Part shown: positions 44,785-51,205 of the stretch, piece by piece | Numbering within the stretch: the stretch's first letter is position 1 | Layout of the letters: each line of letters begins with the position of its first letter | From: an uncultured Cellulomonas sp. | Lineage (GTDB): Bacteria > Actinomycetota > Actinomycetes > Actinomycetales > Cellulomonadaceae | Direction: 5' to 3' | Length of the DNA stretch: 51,205 nucleotides | Assembly (NCBI RefSeq): GCF_947494015.1 | Contig: NZ_CANLTL010000021.1 | Span: 1 to 51,205, forward strand | Program-made: the position numbers and the translations under genes | Notes under the pieces: generated by a model | Database searches by the model: none | What the model saw: the letters and a program-made list of their open reading frames with translations, nothing else | What the model was told of the DNA's origin: nothing

Positions 44785-44807
44785 CGCCCGGACGTCTCGC
44801 CCGGGCG
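44785..44807. terminator. Bidirectional hairpin between convergent genes
   Basis: CGCCCGG/CCGGGCG arms (44785-44791 / 44801-44807) in the 39-bp gap. Confidence 0.5.
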
Positions 44808-44817
44808 TCGCGCGGGG

Positions 44818-47800
44818 TCAGCTCGGCGCGCCGGTGGGCACCGGACCGGGACCTGCCGGGTGCCGCTGCGCACGTGGCACGTCGAGCTCGGCCGCGAGCG
44901 CCGACACGATCGGCGACACCACGGCGAGCTCGGCGGCGGCGGCGTCCAGCACCGCCGGCAGGCCGGCGGTGGTGCCGCGGCGCCCGTGGCCCTCGACCGT
45001 CTCGCACAGCGCGGCCAGCCGGTCGACGCCGAGGTTGAGGGCGGCGCCCTTGAGGCTGTGCGCCACCCGCTCGAGGGTGTCGCGGTCCCCGGTCGCGGCC
45101 GCCGCGCGCAGGTCGGTCAGGTGCTGGGGGGCGCGGCGCAGGAACGAGCGCAGCAGCGTCGCGAGCAGCGCGTCGTCGTCCGGGAAGTCGGGATGCCCCA
45201 GGTCGGCCAGGCGGACCCGGACCGCCTGCTCCCGCTCGGCACGGCCGTCCGCGGGCGACGGGGCCGGGCCGGCCGGGCCGGCCGGATCGACCGGATCGAC
45301 CGGATCGACCAGGTCGGCCGGTGGCCGCGGCGACGGGACGGCGGTGACCACCGGGAGGTCGGCACCGGCCCGCCGCCCGGCCTCGGCGACGACGGCGTGC
45401 AGGTCCTGGCGACGCACGGGCTTGGCGAGGAAGCCGTCCATGCCGGCCTCGCGGCAGGCGGTGCGGTCCTCGACCATCGCGTTGGCGGTCATCGCCGCGA
45501 TGTACGGGCGACGTCCTGCCGGCGACTGCTCGCGGATCCGGCGGGTCGCCTCGAGGCCGTCCATGCGGGGCATCTGCATGTCCATGAGCACCAGGTCGTA
45601 CGCGGTGCGGCGCGCGGCCCGGACCGCCGCGGCGCCGTCGGCGACGATGTCGACCGCCAGGCCCATCCCGGCCAGCATGAGCTGGGCGACCCGCTGGTTG
45701 GTCGGGTTGTCCTCCGCCAGCAGGATCCGCACCCCCGCGCCCGGGGTGCGGGGCGTGCGGTCGGCGTCCGGGCCGGGTCCGCCGGCGGCCAGGCCCCGGA
45801 CGGCGTGGGCGGTGGCGCCCAGGGCCAGCGCCAGCTCGCGGCGCAGCGCGTCGCTGCGGACCGGCTTGAGCAGCGCCCCGGCGAACAGGTCGCGGTGCCC
45901 GGGGTCCGGACGCCACGCCAGGCTGGTCAGCAGCACGAGCGGCATGCGCCGCGCACCGGGCAGCACGTGCAGCGCGACGCCGAGCTGCTCGCCGTCCATG
46001 ACCGGCATGTGCAGGTCGAGCACCGCGATGTCGAACGTCGCCCCGGACGCCACCAGCGCCAGCGCCCGCTGCGGCGAGTCGACGGAGGTGCACCGCATGC
46101 CCCACCGCTCGAGCTGCGACTGCAGCACCCGACGGTTGTGGGAGTTGTCGTCGACGACGAGCACCGAGCGTCCCTCGAGCGCGCGCTGCTGGGTCGCGGC
46201 GTCCGCCTCCTGCGGACCGTCGGCCGCGGGCCCGAGCGGGCCCAGCGACGCGACGTGCACCCGGGCGGTGACCGTGAAGGTCGACCCGGCGCCGGGTGCG
46301 CTGACGACCGTGACGTCGCCCCCCATCGCCCGGGCGAGCCGGCGGCTGATCGCCAGGCCCAGACCGGTCCCGCCGTAGCGGCGGGTCGTGGAGGTGTCCG
46401 CCTGGGTGAAGGGCCGGAACAGCCGCGGCAGGGCCTGCGGTGCGATGCCGATCCCCGTGTCCTGCACGTCCACCCGCAGCACCAGGGCGCCCGGGTCCGC
46501 CGGCGCCGCGGCGAGGGCCGACCCGGCGTCGGGCCCGGCGTCGGACTCGCCGCCCGACGCCGCGTCGCACGTCCGGCCACCGGCCGGGGCGTCGGGGGTG
46601 TCGTCCGGCGCCGGCACGACACCCACGGTCACGACGACCTCGCCGTCGGGGGTGAACTTCACGGCGTTGTTGAGCAGGTTGACGAAGATCTGCCGGAGCC
46701 GGGTGACGTCGCCACGCAGCACCACGGGGACGTCGGCGGCCACGTCCAGGACGAGCTCGAGCCCCTTCTCGCCGGCCGGCATCGCGACGAGCCCGAGCGC
46801 ACCCTCGAGGCAGCTGCGCACGTCGAACGGCTCGTCGTCGAGCTCGAGCGCGCCGGACTCGATCTTCGAGAAGTCGAGGATGTCGTTGATGATCGACATC
46901 AGGCCGTCGCCGCTGTCGTGCACGATGCGGGTGTAGTCGCGCTGCTCCGCGGTCAGGTCCGTCTCCAGGAGCAGCTCGGTCATCCCGATGACGGCGTTCA
47001 TCGGGGTGCGGATCTCGTGGCTCATCGCGGCGAGGAACGACGACTTCGCCGCGGTGGCGGACACCGCCTGGTCCCGGGCGTGCGCGATCGTCTCCACCGA
47101 CCGGTTCACCGCGGCCGCCATCTGCGCGAGCTCGCGCGGGCCGCGCACCCGCGCGGGCCGGCTGAGGTCGCCCTGGTCGATGCGCAGCGCGGCGGCCGTC
47201 ACCCGGCGCACCGGCACGATGAGCGCGCGGCTGACCGCGAACCCCACGGACACCACCAGCGCGGCACCGCCGAGCACGAGCCCGGCGATCAGCAGCCGGG
47301 TGCGGGCGGCGGTCGCGGCGCTGGCGGCGAGCCGCTGGTCGAGGAGCCGCTGCTCCTCCTCCTGCATTGCGCGCAGGTGCCCGCGGACCGTGTCCATGTC
47401 GCGCGCGCCCTGCCCGGTCTCCACAGAGGCGACGGCGGCGTCCAGCCCGTGCAGCCGCCGGGCGTCGATCGTGAGGTCGAGCAGCCGCAGCCGGTCCTGC
47501 AGGGGGGCGCCCATGGCCACCAGCGTGCGCGCCTGGCGGGGGTTGTCGCTGGTCAGCTCGGCGAGTCGCGCGAGCCGGAGCGGGATGGCGGGGACGGCGG
47601 CGTCGTAGGGGGTCAGGTAGGAGGGGTCGCCGGTGAGCAGGTACCCGCGCTGGCTGGTCTCGGCGGCGTACAGCAGCTCCTGGACGGCACCGATCTCGGC
47701 GAGCACCTCGTAGGTGTGCAGCACGGGCCTGTACTCGTCGGTGAGGTCGCCGATCTGGGTGAAGGCGATGCTGCCGACCGCGAGCAGGCCTGCCAGGGCG

Positions 47801-47904
47801 AGCGAGAAGCCGGCGGCCAGCACGTGCCGGACCGTCCAGCGGGTGGTGCCGGTCGCCGGTGCCGGTGGACCGGTCACGACGTCGCCGGAGAGCGCGTCGG
47901 GCAT
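44818..47904 (-). CDS. Hybrid sensor histidine kinase (CHASE3-HAMP-HisKA-HATPase-REC-REC-Hpt)
   Basis: A 1028-aa membrane kinase. TM1 near 28-50, extracytoplasmic CHASE3-type helical sensor (~51-200), TM2 (~203-226), HAMP, HisKA with phospho-His296 (MSHEIRTPMNAVIG), HATPase with N-box FVNLLNNAVKFT, DTGIGIA and GGTGLGLAIS. Receiver 1 has Asp630 (VLDLHMPVMDG), receiver 2 has Asp775 (LMDMQMPRMDG), and the C-terminal Hpt has His949 (AHSLKGAALNLG). All steps of a BarA-like phosphorelay are therefore in one chain. The signal and the final response regulator are unknown; no regulator gene is nearby. ATG 47904 follows GAGAGG. A DP/GP repeat linker joins receiver 2 and Hpt. Confidence 0.95.
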   Translation of the reverse strand: MPDALSGDVVTGPPAPATGTTRWTVRHVLAAGFSLALAGLLAVGSIAFTQIGDLTDEYRPVLHTYEVLAEIGAVQELLYAAETSQRGYLLTGDPSYLTPYDAAVPAIPLRLARLAELTSDNPRQARTLVAMGAPLQDRLRLLDLTIDARRLHGLDAAVASVETGQGARDMDTVRGHLRAMQEEEQRLLDQRLAASAATAARTRLLIAGLVLGGAALVVSVGFAVSRALIVPVRRVTAAALRIDQGDLSRPARVRGPRELAQMAAAVNRSVETIAHARDQAVSATAAKSSFLAAMSHEIRTPMNAVIGMTELLLETDLTAEQRDYTRIVHDSGDGLMSIINDILDFSKIESGALELDDEPFDVRSCLEGALGLVAMPAGEKGLELVLDVAADVPVVLRGDVTRLRQIFVNLLNNAVKFTPDGEVVVTVGVVPAPDDTPDAPAGGRTCDAASGGESDAGPDAGSALAAAPADPGALVLRVDVQDTGIGIAPQALPRLFRPFTQADTSTTRRYGGTGLGLAISRRLARAMGGDVTVVSAPGAGSTFTVTARVHVASLGPLGPAADGPQEADAATQQRALEGRSVLVVDDNSHNRRVLQSQLERWGMRCTSVDSPQRALALVASGATFDIAVLDLHMPVMDGEQLGVALHVLPGARRMPLVLLTSLAWRPDPGHRDLFAGALLKPVRSDALRRELALALGATAHAVRGLAAGGPGPDADRTPRTPGAGVRILLAEDNPTNQRVAQLMLAGMGLAVDIVADGAAAVRAARRTAYDLVLMDMQMPRMDGLEATRRIREQSPAGRRPYIAAMTANAMVEDRTACREAGMDGFLAKPVRRQDLHAVVAEAGRRAGADLPVVTAVPSPRPPADLVDPVDPVDPAGPAGPAPSPADGRAEREQAVRVRLADLGHPDFPDDDALLATLLRSFLRRAPQHLTDLRAAAATGDRDTLERVAHSLKGAALNLGVDRLAALCETVEGHGRRGTTAGLPAVLDAAAAELAVVSPIVSALAAELDVPRAQRHPAGPGPVPTGAPS

Positions 47905-48019
47905 GTCCGTCCTCTCGGTCTGCGGCGCGCGGGCAGTTCGCCTCCCCTATCGGCACCGCGGCCGGGACACTGAGGCGGCACGACCCGCCCGTGCCGAACC
48001 CGACACCCGAGAGGTGCCC

Positions 48020-49504
48020 ATGGCCGCCGCCGACCCGGACCCCGCCCCGTCGCGACCACCGGCGCACCCCGTGCTGCCGGCGCCGCCGGGACGACGACGC
48101 CGACGTCCCGGCGACCGGGTCCCGCACGCCCGGGTCGCGGTCGTGGTGGGCCTGGTGACGCTCGGCGTCGCGGGCTGCTCGGGGCCGTCGTCGCCCGCGG
48201 AGCCGTCCTCCCCCGGTGCCGTGACCGCCAGCCCCGGGGCGTCCGCCGTCGCGCTGCCGGACGACGCCGCCGGCCGCCAGGCGCGGTGGGTGCTGGACCA
48301 GCTGGCACCGGGCGCGCAGCCCTCGGAGGCCGACGTGAGCGAGCGGTTCGGCGCCGAGTTCGTGGCGAGCGTCCCACCGGCGCGGCTGCTGGAGATCGTC
48401 GACGGGCTGCGCGCCGCGGGACCGTGGACGGCGACCGAGGTGCGGTCGTCGTCGTCGGGGGTCGCGGTCCGGCTCGCGGGCCCGGACGGCGACCTGCTCA
48501 TGGAGCTCGGTGTGGACGCGGCCGGCCGCGTCGCCGGGCTGCTGTTCTCCGAGCCCGCGCCGCCGCGCGACCCCGCCGCGTCCTGGGAGGACCTGCTCGA
48601 GGAGGTCCGCGAGCTCCCGGCGCAGACGTCGTTCCTGGTCGCCGCGGTCCAGGACGGCGCGTGCGTCCCCGTCGCCGGGACGCCCGCCGGGTCGGCGCCG
48701 GACGCCGCGCTGCCGATCGGCTCGATGGTGAAGCTGTACGTCCTGGGCGCCGTCGTGGACGCCGTCGGCCGTGGGGACCTGACATGGGACACCGAGCTCA
48801 CCGTGACCCACGCCGTCCGGTCGCTGCCGTCCGGCGAGCTGCAGGACGCACCGACCGGCACCGTCGTGACCGTGCGGGAGTCGGCCGAGAAGATGATCGC
48901 GATCAGCGACAACACGGCCACGGACCTGCTGGTGCAGGCCGTCGGCCGGGACCGGGTGGAGGCCGCCGTCGCCGACATGGGGCACAGCGACCCCGGTGCG
49001 CTCGTGCCGCTGCCGACCACCCGCGAGCTGTTCTGGCTCGGGTGGGGCGGTGGCGCGCAGCTGCGCGAGCGGTGGCGGGAGGCCGACACCGCCGGCCGAC
49101 GGGCGATCCTCTCCGAGCTGCCCGAGGGTCCGCTGCGGGTGGACACCGCGGCGCTGCCGTCCACCGCGGTGTGGCCGGACGGCGTCGACTGGACGGCGAC
49201 GGCGACGGACCTGTGCGCGGCGCACGTGGCGCTGGCCGAGCGCGCCGGCACCCCGCACGGGGCTCCGGTGACCGACGTCCTCACCGCGAACCCCGGCATC
49301 GAGGTCGACCCGGCACGGTGGCCGTCGGTGGCGTTCAAGGGCGGCAGCTCGACCGGGACCATGGGCGGCTCGTGGGCCGCGCGGGACGCCGACGGAGACC
49401 TGACCGTCGTCGTCCTGCAGACCGCCGCCGAGGAGGTCGCCGACGCGGTCGCAGCCGGGACGATGGTGGGGATCGCGCAGGACGCGTTCCGGCTCGTGGA
49501 CTGA
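48020..49504 (+). CDS. Beta-lactamase-fold serine hydrolase lipoprotein (Cpe/LpqF-like)
   Basis: A 494-aa predicted lipoprotein. A long basic N-region, hydrophobic VAVVVGLVTLGVAGC with the lipobox Cys near residue 53, a Ser/Pro linker, an NTF2/ketosteroid-isomerase-like domain (~85-185) and a class A beta-lactamase-like domain. Its active-site motifs are S235-M-V-K238, S296-D-N and K440-G-G. The KGG instead of KTG and the extra N-terminal domain match Cpe/LpqF proteins, which are generally not true beta-lactamases; a wall-related or esterase role is plausible. ATG 48020 follows GAGAGGTG. Divergent from the histidine kinase. Confidence 0.86.
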   Translation: MAAADPDPAPSRPPAHPVLPAPPGRRRRRPGDRVPHARVAVVVGLVTLGVAGCSGPSSPAEPSSPGAVTASPGASAVALPDDAAGRQARWVLDQLAPGAQPSEADVSERFGAEFVASVPPARLLEIVDGLRAAGPWTATEVRSSSSGVAVRLAGPDGDLLMELGVDAAGRVAGLLFSEPAPPRDPAASWEDLLEEVRELPAQTSFLVAAVQDGACVPVAGTPAGSAPDAALPIGSMVKLYVLGAVVDAVGRGDLTWDTELTVTHAVRSLPSGELQDAPTGTVVTVRESAEKMIAISDNTATDLLVQAVGRDRVEAAVADMGHSDPGALVPLPTTRELFWLGWGGGAQLRERWREADTAGRRAILSELPEGPLRVDTAALPSTAVWPDGVDWTATATDLCAAHVALAERAGTPHGAPVTDVLTANPGIEVDPARWPSVAFKGGSSTGTMGGSWAARDADGDLTVVVLQTAAEEVADAVAAGTMVGIAQDAFRLVD

Positions 49505-49525
49505 CGGCGACGCGCACCGCGCACC

Positions 49526-49547
49526 CGGGCGCCCCGGGCGGCGCCCG
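49526..49547 (+). terminator. Hairpin after the LpqF-like gene
   Basis: CGGGCGCC/GGCGCCCG arms with a 6-nt loop, 22 bp past the stop codon. Confidence 0.5.
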
Positions 49548-49643
49548 CACGCCCGCGCCGCCGAGCGCCGCGGACGGCGCACTTGCGCGGGCGCCGATGT
49601 GCGCGACCGTGGACCCCTCGTCCCGCCGACCCCGGAGGTCCCC

Positions 49644-50054
49644 GTGCCCGTCCCGCCCCTGCCCGACGACGTCGCCGCCCTGCTCGCCCGCCCGAACCCG
49701 GCCGTGATGGCGACGGTCGCCGCCGACGGCCGACCGGTCACCGTCGCCACCTGGTACCTGCTCGAGGACGACGGCACCGTGCTGCTCAACCTCGACGGCG
49801 GGCGGGCGCGCCTGGCCCACCTGCACCGGGACCCCCGGGTCTCGCTGACCGCACTGGCCGAGGGCGACTGGTACACCCACGTCAGCGTCCAGGGCACGGT
49901 CGTGTCGGTCACCGACGACGGCGACCTGGCCGACATCGACCGTCTGTCGATCCACTACACCGGCCACCCGTACCCCAACCGGGACCGGCCCCGGGTCAGC
50001 GTGCGGGTCCGCGTCGACCGCTGGCACGGCTGGGGCGCGGCTGCGCAGGGCTGA
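49644..50054 (+). CDS. PPOX-class (F420/FMN-binding) family protein
   Basis: A 136-aa split-barrel flavoprotein of the pyridoxamine-phosphate-oxidase superfamily, of the short actinobacterial type usually called F420-dependent. Typical elements: PNPAVMATVAADGRPVTVATWYLLEDDGTVLLN-type opening, RARLAHLHRDPRVSLTAL, the central YTHVSVQGTV strand and DRLSIHYTGHPYPNRDRPR. The cofactor and substrate cannot be told from sequence. The GTG at 49644 is chosen because GGAGG lies 5 nt upstream; the frame is open to 49599. It may be cotranscribed with the oxidoreductase 95 bp downstream. Confidence 0.9.
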   Translation: MPVPPLPDDVAALLARPNPAVMATVAADGRPVTVATWYLLEDDGTVLLNLDGGRARLAHLHRDPRVSLTALAEGDWYTHVSVQGTVVSVTDDGDLADIDRLSIHYTGHPYPNRDRPRVSVRVRVDRWHGWGAAAQG

Positions 50055-50149
50055 CACCTCACCGCCGGCGACGGCCCGGAACACGGCGCCGTCGCGCCGG
50101 GTTGTCGTCGGACGTCACCCTGACTGTCCCGACCAGCACTGGAGCACCC

Positions 50150-51007
<858 letters not shown>

Positions 51008-51045
51008 TCCCCACCCCACCCAGCCACGTCCGTACGCGCCGAGTG

Positions 51046-51205
51046 CGGCGGGGTGAGGGCGGCCGTCCGGGGCCGAGTGCGACGTTGTCGACCGTTCGGC
51101 TCGCTCCAACGGTCCAGCACGTCGCACTCGGCGGGGTGAGGGCGGCCGTCCGGGGCCGAGTGCGACGTTGTCGACCGTTCGGCTCGCTCCAACGGTCCAG
51201 CACGT
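51046..51205. repeat. 83-bp tandem direct repeat, second copy cut by the window end
   Basis: Copy 1 is 51046-51128 and copy 2 is 51129-51205 (77 of 83 bp), identical over the shared length. Each unit contains one palindromic element. The array may continue beyond the window. Confidence 0.9.
51073..51131. repeat. Palindromic intergenic repeat, intact copy
   Basis: A 59-bp hairpin: 24-nt arms (51073-51096 / 51108-51131) pairing at 21 of 24 positions around an 11-nt loop. The left arm contains GAGTGCGACGTTGTCGAC. Same family as the copies at 19520-19816. Confidence 0.8.

Noticed and set aside
48020-49504. Antibiotic-resistance beta-lactamase
   Set aside because: Lipobox, extra N-terminal domain and KGG instead of KTG fit Cpe/LpqF proteins better than true class A enzymes.
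44693-49936. A 1747-codon minus-strand frame spanning the histidine kinase and the lipoprotein gene
   Set aside because: Crosses two well-supported genes in other frames and has no motif of its own.

Overview
The window is chromosomal DNA of a very GC-rich actinobacterium. The high GC3 codon use, frequent GTG starts, leaderless promoters and gene content (Rpf cell-wall enzymes, Glp/GlpR divisome pair, GT39 protein mannosyltransferase, eukaryote-like UDPGP uridylyltransferase) suggest Micrococcales, most likely a Cellulomonas-like organism. That placement is inferred from gene content and order, not from a database search. There is no rRNA, prophage, insertion sequence or CRISPR array.

Layout. 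At 1-1740 there is the tail of an unidentified gene and a polyprenyl glycosylphosphotransferase. From 1878 to 6481 on the minus strand come pth, rplY, prs and glmU with a tRNA-Gln. TetR and MarR regulators follow on the plus strand (6575-7810). The block 7842-18684 is all on the minus strand: ABC-F ATPase, ispE, rsmA, two tandem Rpf-like wall enzymes, tatD, metG and a glucose/sorbosone dehydrogenase-like lipoprotein. Then come pncA (+), rsmI (-), the mannosyltransferase (+), a GH20 hexosaminidase (-), tRNA-Ala (-), the glpR-rimJ-glp divisome cluster (-), 5-formyltetrahydrofolate cyclo-ligase (+), a penicillin acylase-family hydrolase (-), a Ruc-type zinc-ribbon chaperone, a CpaB-like SAF protein and mscL (+). 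The region 33000-43251 holds a small conserved protein and a huge helicase-like protein (-), a candidate small RNA (-), and a 1411-aa secreted subtilase (+). The right end has the uridylyltransferase (+), an orphan hybrid histidine kinase (-), a beta-lactamase-fold lipoprotein, a PPOX flavoprotein and an NmrA-type oxidoreductase (+), and then a tandem 83-bp repeat.

Gene order from pth to mscL largely follows the Mycobacterium tuberculosis stretch Rv0985c-Rv1019 (mscL, ruc, 5-FCL, moeA1/glp, rimJ, glpR, pmt, rsmI, metS, tatD, rpfB, ksgA, ispE, pth, rplY, prsA, glmU, TetR). It is therefore an old housekeeping neighbourhood with lineage-specific insertions. Functionally it combines translation and RNA upkeep (pth, rplY, rsmA, rsmI, metG, two tRNAs), envelope precursor supply (glmU, ispE, prs, uridylyltransferase, glycosylphosphotransferase, mannosyltransferase) and wall remodelling or division (Rpf pair, Glp/GlpR, hexosaminidase, LpqF-like lipoprotein).

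Most notable observations: (1) a family of roughly 60-bp palindromic intergenic repeats, three degenerate copies at 19.5-19.8 kb interrupted by a 10 x 9-bp array and identical tandem copies at the right end; (2) a candidate small RNA at 38.65-38.76 kb with a consensus-like promoter and C-rich hairpin loops; (3) a subtilase whose catalytic domain is split by three beta-rich repeats ahead of the catalytic Asp; (4) a DUF4011-type helicase/nuclease that appears to have lost both its ATPase and nuclease residues; (5) a strikingly uniform leaderless promoter layout, with the -10 box exactly 6 nt before the start codon at eleven genes; (6) a tandem Rpf pair with the same scaffold, different catalytic heads and a shared upstream motif; (7) a possible 39-aa leader ORF overlapping glp where galU would be expected.
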